This document shows, piece after piece, positions 25,166 through 32,787 of a stretch of 49,839 bases of DNA. The DNA is from Solirubrobacterales bacterium (lineage in GTDB: Bacteria > Actinomycetota > Thermoleophilia > Solirubrobacterales > Solirubrobacteraceae): assembly GCA_019247075.1 (NCBI GenBank), contig JAFAPR010000100.1, positions 1-49,839 of the forward strand. The letters run 5' to 3'. The position numbers were made by a program, and so were the translations under genes. A model generated the notes under the pieces. The model did not search any database. It had not been told where the DNA came from and saw nothing but the letters and a program-made list of their open reading frames with translations. The first letter of the stretch is position 1. Each line of letters begins with the position of its first letter.

Positions 25166-26248
25166 TTAGATCCCGGACAGCTCGGCCACGCGGTCGCGGT
25201 GCCAGCGGCCGTCCCCAAACGCGTGACCGTTGGCCTTCGCCCGTTTGAGGAAGAAGTGCAGATCGTGCTCCCACGTAAAGCCGATCCCGCCGTGCACCTG
25301 AAGCGCCGCGGCTGTCACCCGGAAGCCCGCATCGCTGGCATAAGCCTTGGCCATCGACGCTGCACGAACCGCCACGGCGGGATCGTGGTCGAGAGCCCAG
25401 CCGGCCCAGTAGCACAGAGACCGGGCGCCCTCCACCTCGAGCAGCATCTGGGCACAGCGGTGCGAGACCGCTTGATAGGAGCCGATCGCGCGACCGAACT
25501 GCTTGCGGTCCTTGGCGTGGGCGACCGCCATCTCCAGCGCCCTCTGGGCCACGCCCACGTTTTCGGCTGCAACCGCGGTCACGATCGTCGCGTACGCCCG
25601 CGTGATCCGTTCTCCGTCTCCCGCGCGCAGCTGGTCGGCGCAGGCGCCGGAAAGCTTGACCGTGTAGAACTTGCGCGTCGGATCGAGCGAACGCTCCGGG
25701 GCGATCTCCGCGCCGGGATCATCCGACCGCACCAGGGAGTGGCGAGCGTCGGCGCCGGCGACGATCACGAACTCGGCGCTGGCGGCGTCCGCCACGGCGA
25801 CCTTCGTCCCCGTCAGCCGGCCGTCGACTGACTCGAGCTCCGAGCCGTCGGGGGCCCACCCGGAGCGCTCATCCCAGACCGCAACCGTGCCCCTGGTCTC
25901 CCCTGCGGCGAGCGATGGGAGCCACCGGCTGCGCTGCTCCTGGTCGCCGGCTGCGACGAGCAGCAGCGCCGCCGAGACCGTCGAGAGTAAGGGCGTGGGC
26001 GCGAGCGCGTATCCAATCTCCTCCTGGATTACGACCAGCTCGATCGCGCCCAACCCGAGCCCACCGTCGGCCTCCGGCACTATCACGCCGGGCCAACCGA
26101 GCTCGGCCAGCTCCAGCCACTGCTCGTCGGTGAAGCCGCGCTCGTCGTCAGCGAGCTCGCGGACCGTCTCGGGCCGATAGCGAGAGGCCAGCAAGTCACG
26201 CGCGGTGCGCTTGATCGCGCGCTGGTCGTCGCTGAGCTGGAAGTTCAC
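25166..26248 (-). CDS. acyl-CoA dehydrogenase, FadE28-like subunit lacking the EGT motif
   Basis: 360 aa. Begins MNFQLSDDQRAIKRTARDLL. C-terminal LQVHGGIGFTWEHDLHFFLKRAK is the signature of the non-catalytic-Glu partner in actinobacterial alpha2beta2 ACADs (FadE28/ChsE type); the normal catalytic EGT is absent. The partner gene lies 49 bp upstream on the same strand and has it. The pair probably forms one active site per heterodimer and dehydrogenates a bulky or branched acyl-CoA, for example a steroid side chain or similar (inference from the family). Confidence 0.88.
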   Translation of the reverse strand: MNFQLSDDQRAIKRTARDLLASRYRPETVRELADDERGFTDEQWLELAELGWPGVIVPEADGGLGLGAIELVVIQEEIGYALAPTPLLSTVSAALLLVAAGDQEQRSRWLPSLAAGETRGTVAVWDERSGWAPDGSELESVDGRLTGTKVAVADAASAEFVIVAGADARHSLVRSDDPGAEIAPERSLDPTRKFYTVKLSGACADQLRAGDGERITRAYATIVTAVAAENVGVAQRALEMAVAHAKDRKQFGRAIGSYQAVSHRCAQMLLEVEGARSLCYWAGWALDHDPAVAVRAASMAKAYASDAGFRVTAAALQVHGGIGFTWEHDLHFFLKRAKANGHAFGDGRWHRDRVAELSGI

Positions 26249-26297
26249 GGGCTCGGGCGCCCTCGTTGGCCGACAAGAAGCTCGCTCACGGGACCGA

Positions 26298-27470
26298 TCA
26301 CCTCATCCGAGGCAGGCCGAGGACCCGTTCGGCCACGATGTTCTTCAGGATCTCGGTGGTTCCACCCTCGATCGAGTTCGCGCGCGCGCGCAGGAAGCGG
26401 TATGTCCAGTTGTTGTCGCCGACCCCGTCGCCCTCGATCGCTAGCGCCCGCACGCCCGAGATGTCCATCGCGAGCTCGGTGAGGGCCTGGTTCACCTCAG
26501 ACCAGTGCCACTTGGCCAGGGAGCCCTCGGGCCCGGGCACGCCACCTTGCATGGTCGCGCTGAGGCCGCGGTAGGCGTTGAGGCGCAGGACCTCGGCCTC
26601 GATCATCAACTGCGCCAGCCGCTGGCGAACCAGCGGGTCAGCGGCCGCGGCCCGTCCGTTCGAACCGGGGCTCCGTTCGGCGTGCTCGACCAGCTCTTGG
26701 AGCGCGATCTGGACGGAGACCTGGAGCCCGAAGGCGAGCGTCGCTCGCTCGTGCATGAGGGTGGTGATGGCTACCGCCCAGCCGTTGCCCTCGCCGCCGA
26801 TGATGTTCGACTCGGGCACGCGCGCCTGTTCGAGGAACAGCTCGTTGAACTCGGCCTCGCCGGTGATCTGCCGCAGCGGCCGAACCTGTACGCCCTCCTG
26901 CTCCATGTCCATCAGGAAGTAACTGAGCCCTTGGTGTCGTGGCGCGTCGGGGTTGGTGCGGGCGAGCAGCATGCACCACTTGGCATGCTGGGCGTACGTC
27001 GTCCACACCTTCTGGCCGGTGATGACCCAGCCGTCGCCGCTGCGGGTCGCCCGCGTCTTCAGCGACGCCAGGTCCGAACCCGACTCGGGCTCGGAGAAGC
27101 CCTGGCACCAGATCTCGTCCGCGGACAGGATCGGCGGGAGATAGCGCTGCCGCTGCTCTTCGGTGCCGTGCGCGATCACGGTCGGGCCACCCATCGCCAG
27201 GCCGAGCACATTGGCCAGCTGAGGCGTGCGGGCGCGGACGATCTCCTCGTTGAAGATCGCCTGCTCGATCAGGCTGGCGCCGCGGCCGCCGTAGCGCTCG
27301 GGCCACGAGATACCGGCCCAGCCGGCGTCGTGGAGGCGGCGCTGCCACGCGCGGCGGAACTCGAACGAGCCTTGCTCTTCGCGAGGGAGGGCACCCGGGT
27401 GGTTGGCCTCGAGCCAGGCGCGCAGCTCGTCGCGGAAGGCCTGCTCGGACGGCGAGAGCGTCAGGTCCAT
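26298..27470 (-). CDS. acyl-CoA dehydrogenase, FadE29-like catalytic subunit
   Basis: 390 aa. MDLTLSPSEQAFRDELRAWL start, WCQGFSEPESGSDLASLKTRA in the middle domain, and the C-terminal EGGTTEILKNIVAERVLGLPR. The Glu of EGGTTEI aligns with the catalytic region, but the spacing has an extra Gly compared with EGTTEI. It heads the minus-strand unit ACAD-ACAD-LPG TM-MFS. The start ATG 27470 lies 7 nt after TACGCT (27483-27478), so it is near-leaderless. It is divergent from xseA across a 42-bp gap. Confidence 0.9.
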   Translation of the reverse strand: MDLTLSPSEQAFRDELRAWLEANHPGALPREEQGSFEFRRAWQRRLHDAGWAGISWPERYGGRGASLIEQAIFNEEIVRARTPQLANVLGLAMGGPTVIAHGTEEQRQRYLPPILSADEIWCQGFSEPESGSDLASLKTRATRSGDGWVITGQKVWTTYAQHAKWCMLLARTNPDAPRHQGLSYFLMDMEQEGVQVRPLRQITGEAEFNELFLEQARVPESNIIGGEGNGWAVAITTLMHERATLAFGLQVSVQIALQELVEHAERSPGSNGRAAAADPLVRQRLAQLMIEAEVLRLNAYRGLSATMQGGVPGPEGSLAKWHWSEVNQALTELAMDISGVRALAIEGDGVGDNNWTYRFLRARANSIEGGTTEILKNIVAERVLGLPRMR

Positions 27471-27477
27471 TGCCCTG

Positions 27478-27505
27478 AGCGTACAGGTGGCCTGGACGCT
27501 AGCCT
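27478..27505. promoter_or_regulatory. divergent near-leaderless promoters, ACAD unit and xseA
   Basis: Minus strand: TACGCT (27483-27478), 7 nt before ATG 27470. Plus strand: TAGCCT (27500-27505), 7 nt before GTG 27513. Both -10-like hexamers fit in a 42-bp intergenic gap, so each upstream promoter region lies inside the opposing transcript or promoter. Confidence 0.4.
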
Positions 27506-27512
27506 CGGCTCG

Positions 27513-28889
27513 GTGTCAGAACACGCGGGGCCATTCACCGAGGGGACTTTCACCGGCTCCCCGGAGGGCATTCCCGGCAGTCATCTGCCCGGCCCCTTCC
27601 CTGTAGGTTCGTACGCCGCGAAGCTGAAAGCGCGGCTGCGACAGTTCGCCCGGGTACAGCTGGTCGGGGAGTCGTGGGGGCTGCGCCGGAGCCGCGCGCG
27701 CGTCTACTTCGAGCTCCGAGATGCGCACGGCGCCTTGCCATGCTCCATGTGGGCAGACGACTTCGACCGGCTGCGCCTGGAGATCTCAGACGGCGCGCGC
27801 GTCGTGGTGGGAGGCGGTTGCGACTACTACCCCGGCAGCGCGTCGTCCTCCCCGTCGTTCACCTTCGCCGTCTCCGAACTGCGGATCGCCGGGGAAGGAG
27901 ACCTGCTCGCCGCGCTAGCGCGGCTGCGCGTCAAGCTTGCCGCCGAGGGGCTGTTCGAGACACAGAAGCGGCTCGAGCGACCGCTCCTGCCGCGCACGAT
28001 CGGAGTCATTACCGGAGAACGCGGCAAGGCGCGCGATGACGTGCTGGCCGGGCTCGCACGCCGGGGGTGGGCCGGACGGCTCGTTTGGGCCTTCGCTCCG
28101 GTGCAGGACCGGCACGCCGCACCTCAGATCGCGGCCGCGCTGCGCGAGCTCGCGGCGATCCCCGAGGTGGAGGTGGCGATCGTCGCCCGGGGCGGCGGCT
28201 CACTGGCCGACCTGTTCGCGTTCTGCGACGAGACACTGTGCCGGACGGTCGCGCTCCTGCGCGTGCCCGTGATCTCCTCGGTGGGCCACCACACCGATCG
28301 CACGCTGATCGACGACGTCGCCGCGGTCAGCTGCTCCACCCCCACCCATGCCGCCGAGGCGGCGGTCCCAGTCGATGTGCGGGCGGCGCGCGATCAGCTC
28401 GTGGCCCACACCAGACGGCTGCACGGTCATGGCCGGAGGGCGTTGCTTGGCCACGCGCAACTGCTGAGGGCGCTCTCGCGTCGCCCCTCCGAGCACCTGC
28501 GGCGCCACCGCGGCCGCCTCCACCAGCTCGTGCGCGAGCTGCGGGCCTCCGGTCGCCGCTCGCTTGACGAGCGACGCAGCCTGGGGGCCGTTCACCTGCT
28601 CGTGCTGCGCCGGGGACGGGAGCGGGCGCTGGTCTCGGAGACCCTCACCAGGCGCCGCGAGCTCGAGCGGCTGGTACTGGCGCTCGGAGCGCATGACCCA
28701 CGACGAACCTTGGCGCGCGGTTACGCGCTGGTCGAGGACCGGGAAGGGGAGCTCGTGACGTCAGCCGAGGCAGCCCGTGGCGCCGCCGAGCTCTCGCTCC
28801 GATTCCACGATGGCCGAGTGCCGGCTCGTGTCCTGGGCAGCGCGGTGCAGCGGTCACGGCCGCGGCCCGAGGGGGCGAGCGATGAATGA
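27513..28889 (+). CDS. xseA: exodeoxyribonuclease VII large subunit
   Basis: 458 aa from GTG 27513; the much longer open frame upstream is antisense to the ACAD gene. OB-fold-like N-terminus (about 25-130: VGSYAAKLKARLRQFARVQLVGE, RVYFELRDAHGALPCSMW). The catalytic core has TIGVITGERGKARDDVL, EVAIVARGGGSLADLFAFCDE and the near-invariant PVISSVGHHTDRTLIDDVA. Long helical C-terminus with ARGYALVEDREGELVTS. It degrades single-stranded DNA from both ends with XseB. It starts with a near-leaderless promoter and overlaps xseB by 8 bp. Confidence 0.94.
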   Translation: MSEHAGPFTEGTFTGSPEGIPGSHLPGPFPVGSYAAKLKARLRQFARVQLVGESWGLRRSRARVYFELRDAHGALPCSMWADDFDRLRLEISDGARVVVGGGCDYYPGSASSSPSFTFAVSELRIAGEGDLLAALARLRVKLAAEGLFETQKRLERPLLPRTIGVITGERGKARDDVLAGLARRGWAGRLVWAFAPVQDRHAAPQIAAALRELAAIPEVEVAIVARGGGSLADLFAFCDETLCRTVALLRVPVISSVGHHTDRTLIDDVAAVSCSTPTHAAEAAVPVDVRAARDQLVAHTRRLHGHGRRALLGHAQLLRALSRRPSEHLRRHRGRLHQLVRELRASGRRSLDERRSLGAVHLLVLRRGRERALVSETLTRRRELERLVLALGAHDPRRTLARGYALVEDREGELVTSAEAARGAAELSLRFHDGRVPARVLGSAVQRSRPRPEGASDE

Positions 28890-29112
28890 GCAGCGGAGTT
28901 ACGAGAGCGCGGTCTCGCGGCTGGAGCAGATCATCCGACGGCTCGATTCGGGCGATGCCGAGTTGCGCGAGACGCTCGAGCTGATCCGTGAGGGGCGCGA
29001 GCTCGTGGAGTACTGCGCAAACGAGCTCGACGCGGTCAGCCGGGGACTCGAGGAGCTGCGGCTCGAAGAGTTGGTCGCGCGGCTCGAGCACAGCGGCCGC
29101 GATAGGGCCTGA
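28882..29112 (+). CDS. xseB: exodeoxyribonuclease VII small subunit
   Basis: 76 aa, typical XseB length, all helical: YESAVSRLEQIIRRLDSGDAEL and the helix-rich ELIREGRELVEYCANEL. It binds the coiled-coil region of XseA. It starts within the end of xseA (8-bp overlap), so it is translationally coupled. A 72-bp gap follows before the ABC exporter. Confidence 0.93.
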   Translation: MNEQRSYESAVSRLEQIIRRLDSGDAELRETLELIREGRELVEYCANELDAVSRGLEELRLEELVARLEHSGRDRA

Positions 29113-29184
29113 CCCCGACGGGTCAGGCGCGTATTGGCCGTAGACCCGCGACGGCGGGCGTTGCGTCGCGCAACGGCTGGGCAG

Positions 29185-31014
29185 ATGATCGATCCAAGCT
29201 TCTTCGCCACCTCTTTGCGGCGCCGGCGACGGCTCCTGCGCTACGCGCTACCCCATTGGCGGGCGATAGCCCTGCTGTGCGGGACGATGCTGATCGACAT
29301 CGCACTCGACCTGCTGAAGCCGTGGCCGCTGAAGCTGGTGATCGACAACGTGCTCGGTCACCACGGGACGCCGCAGATCATCGCCTCGACGCTGCCCGGC
29401 TCTGCCAGCCCGCACGGCCTGCTCGCGTGGGCCGCCGCGGGCACGGTGGCGATCTTCCTGCTGGCGACCGCGAGCTCGACGGCTTACAGCTATTTCTCGC
29501 TGCGGATCGGCCAGCGGATGGTGTTCGAGCTGGCCGCTGACCTGTTCGCCCACTTCCAGCGCTTGTCGCTCATGTTCCACAGCCGCCGGCCACTGGGCGA
29601 CACGATCGCACGCGTCACCGGCGACTCCTACTGCATCTCGACGCTCGTAACGGACGCGCTGATACCCGCGGTGCAAGCGCTCCTGATGCTGACCGCGATG
29701 TTCGTGGTGATGTGGACGCTCGAGCCTCTCTTGACCTTGGTCGCGCTAGGCGTGCTCCCGTTCCTCGTGGTGGTCATCCGCTTCATGGCCAAGCCGATGA
29801 AGGACCGCTCGCGCGAGCAGCGCGACCTCGAAGGCAAGCTGACATCCGTCGTCGAACAGACCTTGGGCGCCGTCCCGGCGGTGCAGGCGTTCACGCGCGA
29901 GGGGTTCGAGGAGCAGCGCTTCCGCCACTACGCGCGCCGCACCGTGCGCGCCTATCTGCGGGCGACCCTGACCGGGATCCGGTTCGAGTGGCTGGCTGGC
30001 ATCGTGACCGCGCTGGGGACCGCGGCGGTCATCTACCTGGGCTCGGACCTAGCGCTGCGCGGCAAGCTGAGTACCGGGACGATCATCGTGTTCGTCTCCT
30101 ACCTCGGCTCGCTCTACGACCCGCTCGACTCGCTCACGAGCACCGCCCAGACCGTGCAGGGCGCGGCCGCGGAGGCCGACCGGGTAATGGAGATCCTCGA
30201 AACCGAGCCTGAGATCGCCGACCGACCCCGCGCGGCTGAGGCCGTCGTGAGCGGACCGATCCGCTATGAGCACGTGACGTTCGGATACGAGCCCGGGAGG
30301 CCGGCAATCGTCGACGTCTCGCTCGAGGCCCAGCCCGGAGAAGTCGTCGCGATCGTGGGCGAGACCGGTGCGGGCAAGACGACCATCGCGCACCTCTTGG
30401 TGCGCTTCTACGACCCGTGGCAGGGGAGGATCACGATCGGCGGCACCGATATCCGCGACTTTCGCCACCGCTCACTGCGCAGCCAGATCGCGCTCGTGCT
30501 CCAGGACCCATTCATCTTCCCGCTTACGATCCGTGAGAACATCGCCTACGGCCGTCCCGACGCAGGCGACGAGCAGGTGATCGCCGCCGCCAAGGCGGCC
30601 AACGCCCACGAGTTCGTCATGCGGTTGCCGCAGGGTTACGAGACCGTCGTGGGCGAGCGGGGCGCCACGCTGTCGGGCGGCGAGAAGCAGCGGCTCTCGA
30701 TCGCTCGGGCATTCCTCAAGGAAGCCCCCGTGCTGATCCTCGACGAGCCGACGTCGGCGCTCGACGCCCGCACCGAAGCCTCGCTGCTCGAAGCACTCGA
30801 GAAGCTGATGGAGGGCAGGATCACGTTCATCATCGCCCACCGCCTCTCGACCACCCGCAACGCGACGCAGATCGTCGTCCTCCGCCAGGGCCGAGTGATC
30901 GAACGAGGCCGCCACGAGCAGCTGCTCCAGCGCCGGGGCAGGTACGCCGAGCTCTTCCGCCGGCAGATGCACGCGTCCGGGCAGGTGACGGATCGTGAAC
31001 CCGCAACCGTCTGA
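29185..31014 (+). CDS. ABC exporter, fused TMD-NBD half-transporter
   Basis: 609 aa from ATG 29185. Six TM helices (about 20-310) with exporter-type loops (LSLMFHSRRPLGDTIARVTGDSY; RDLEGKLTSVVEQTLGAVPAVQAF). The NBD (about 355-590) carries Walker A VGETGAGKTTIAHLL (about 391), signature LSGGEKQRL (about 497), Walker B VLILDEPTSALD and H-loop IIAHRLST. It is an MsbA/HlyB-like homodimer-forming exporter. Its 3' end overlaps the GT4 glycosyltransferase, so it may flip or export a glycan or glycolipid made by the following genes (inference). Confidence 0.93.
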   Translation: MIDPSFFATSLRRRRRLLRYALPHWRAIALLCGTMLIDIALDLLKPWPLKLVIDNVLGHHGTPQIIASTLPGSASPHGLLAWAAAGTVAIFLLATASSTAYSYFSLRIGQRMVFELAADLFAHFQRLSLMFHSRRPLGDTIARVTGDSYCISTLVTDALIPAVQALLMLTAMFVVMWTLEPLLTLVALGVLPFLVVVIRFMAKPMKDRSREQRDLEGKLTSVVEQTLGAVPAVQAFTREGFEEQRFRHYARRTVRAYLRATLTGIRFEWLAGIVTALGTAAVIYLGSDLALRGKLSTGTIIVFVSYLGSLYDPLDSLTSTAQTVQGAAAEADRVMEILETEPEIADRPRAAEAVVSGPIRYEHVTFGYEPGRPAIVDVSLEAQPGEVVAIVGETGAGKTTIAHLLVRFYDPWQGRITIGGTDIRDFRHRSLRSQIALVLQDPFIFPLTIRENIAYGRPDAGDEQVIAAAKAANAHEFVMRLPQGYETVVGERGATLSGGEKQRLSIARAFLKEAPVLILDEPTSALDARTEASLLEALEKLMEGRITFIIAHRLSTTRNATQIVVLRQGRVIERGRHEQLLQRRGRYAELFRRQMHASGQVTDREPATV

Positions 31015-32035
31015 GCGGCTGAGGATCGCCCAGATTTCGCCCGTCGGCTGCGCGGTGCGGCGGCGCGTGGGCGAGTCGGTGGAGCAGCATGTGTCGCTCC
31101 TCTGCGACGGGCTCGTCGAGCGTGGACACGAGGTGACCCTGTTCGCGACGGGCGACTCGGAGACGAGCGCCAAGCTCAGATCCTGCTTTGGTCGTGGTTA
31201 CGAGCACGACCCCCTGCTGTGGGACTGGCAGTTCACCGAGTACATGCATGTCGGTCACGCCTATGCCCATGCCCACGAGTTCGACGTGATGCACTGCCAC
31301 AGCTACCACTTCGGCCTGCCGTTCGCAGCATTCGTCTCGACGCCCAACGTGCACACCCACCACGTCCATGTGGAGCCCGGTGTGATCGCCGCTTACCGGC
31401 AGTCGGAGCAGGTGCAGTTGGTCGCGCTATCGGCCTACCACGCAGCCTTCTACGGCGATCGGGCGAACGTCGAGCTGATCCCTCATGGGATCGATACGGG
31501 GGCGTTTCGCTCCGGCGCGGACCTCGGCGGCTACCTGCTCTTTCTGGGGCGGATGATCGAGGACAAGGGACCTGCCGAGGCTGTCCAGATCGCGCGCCTC
31601 GCCCGCATGCCATTGATTCTCGCCGGACCGCCCGAGCGCGGCTTCGAAGAGCGGGTCGCGCCGCTGGTCGACGGCCGCCAAGTCAGGTATGTGGGTCGCG
31701 TCGAGCCCGCAGAGCGCGACCGGCTCCTGGCCGGCGCCGCCGCTCTCCTTTACCCGCTCCAGTACCCGGAGCCGTTCGGACTCGCGCCGATCGAGGCCAT
31801 GGCCTGTGGTACGCCGGTGCTCGCGGTCGGGATCGGGGCGGTGCCCGAGCTGATCGAGCCTGGGGTGACCGGCTACCTGGCGGACTCCTGGGAAGCGCTC
31901 GCGGACCTCGTCCCTGCCGCGCTCGAGCTCGACAGGTGGGCGATCCGCGCCCGCGCGGTGCAACGGTTCGATAGCCGGAGGATGGTCGAGCTGCACGAGG
32001 CGCTCTACCGCCGGCTGGTGGAGGCGAGCGGGTGA
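30995..32035 (+). CDS. GT4-type glycosyltransferase
   Basis: 346 aa from GTG 30995, overlapping the ABC gene by 20 bp. GT-B fold of family GT4: N-terminal RIAQISPVGCAVRRR...ESVEQHVSLLCDGLVERGHEVTLFATGDS, mid-protein FDVMHCHSYHFGLPFAAF, linker LLFLGRMIEDKGPAEAVQIA, and the nucleotide-sugar E-x7-E region EPFGLAPIEAMACGTPVLA. It transfers an activated sugar to an unknown acceptor. It is coupled (GTGA) to the PIG-L deacetylase, a GT4/PIG-L pairing known from mycothiol and bacillithiol synthesis; here it is more likely glycan-related because an exporter and other GTs flank it. Confidence 0.9.
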   Translation: MNPQPSERLRIAQISPVGCAVRRRVGESVEQHVSLLCDGLVERGHEVTLFATGDSETSAKLRSCFGRGYEHDPLLWDWQFTEYMHVGHAYAHAHEFDVMHCHSYHFGLPFAAFVSTPNVHTHHVHVEPGVIAAYRQSEQVQLVALSAYHAAFYGDRANVELIPHGIDTGAFRSGADLGGYLLFLGRMIEDKGPAEAVQIARLARMPLILAGPPERGFEERVAPLVDGRQVRYVGRVEPAERDRLLAGAAALLYPLQYPEPFGLAPIEAMACGTPVLAVGIGAVPELIEPGVTGYLADSWEALADLVPAALELDRWAIRARAVQRFDSRRMVELHEALYRRLVEASG

Positions 32036-32787
32036 GCGCCGTACTGGTGGTCACCGCCCACCCCGACGACGAGATCCTGGTCGCGGGCTCCACGCTCGCG
32101 GGCCTCGCGGCGGACGGCGTCGATACCGGAGTGGTCTGTCTCACCCGAGGCGAGTTGGGGCCGATCGCGGACCCCACGGTGGCGACGCGGGAGACCCTCG
32201 CGGGCGTACGTCTGGAGGAACTGCGCAAGGCATGCGCGGAGCTCGGCGTGGGCTTCGTCAGGTGCTACCGCAGGCCGGACGGCAGCCTCCGGTTCGCGCA
32301 GCACAGCCAGATCGCCCGCCAGCTGGCCGGGCTGTTCGAGCGGCGTAACGCCAGGGCCGTGATCACGTTCGGCGCTGACGGCCTCTACTACCACCCGGAC
32401 CATGTCGCCGTCTCCGCGCTGGTGCGGCGTGCCGCCGCCCGGCTCGAGCATCCGCCGACGGTCTACCGCTCCGTGTGGCCCAAGGCGACGATGGTCGCCC
32501 TCGGCTCGGAGCTGCGCCGCAGGGGATTGCCGGAGGACCTCTGGGGTCTGGAGCCCGAGGACTTCGGGGTCGACGACCTCGACGGCGCCTTTGCACTGGA
32601 CGTGCGCCGGTTCTCCCGGCGCAAGCTGCGCGCATTGCGCGCGCATCGCAGCCAGATCGGCCCCGGGCACGCCTTCGCCTCGCTCAACAGCGAGCTGATG
32701 GAGCTCTACCTCGGGTTCGAGTGGTTCGCCGTCGTCAGCGGACCCGAGCCCGACTGGCTCCGGGAGCGAGTTGGCGGCCGCGGCTGA
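32032..32787 (+). CDS. PIG-L/LmbE-family N-deacetylase
   Basis: 251 aa from GTG 32032 (GTGA overlap). Zinc-binding motifs AHPDDE (residues 9-14) and HPDH (about 121-124) are intact; the general acid/base Asp is within the first. The family removes acetyl groups from GlcNAc-type sugars (MshB, BshB, PIG-L). The partner GT4 just upstream could make the GlcNAc conjugate it acts on. The 3' end overlaps the convergent sigma-factor gene by 53 bp. Confidence 0.9.
   Translation: MSAVLVVTAHPDDEILVAGSTLAGLAADGVDTGVVCLTRGELGPIADPTVATRETLAGVRLEELRKACAELGVGFVRCYRRPDGSLRFAQHSQIARQLAGLFERRNARAVITFGADGLYYHPDHVAVSALVRRAAARLEHPPTVYRSVWPKATMVALGSELRRRGLPEDLWGLEPEDFGVDDLDGAFALDVRRFSRRKLRALRAHRSQIGPGHAFASLNSELMELYLGFEWFAVVSGPEPDWLRERVGGRG

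Noticed and set aside
26505-27512. Upstream extension of xseA
   Set aside because: It is antisense to the acyl-CoA dehydrogenase; the family start is at 27513.
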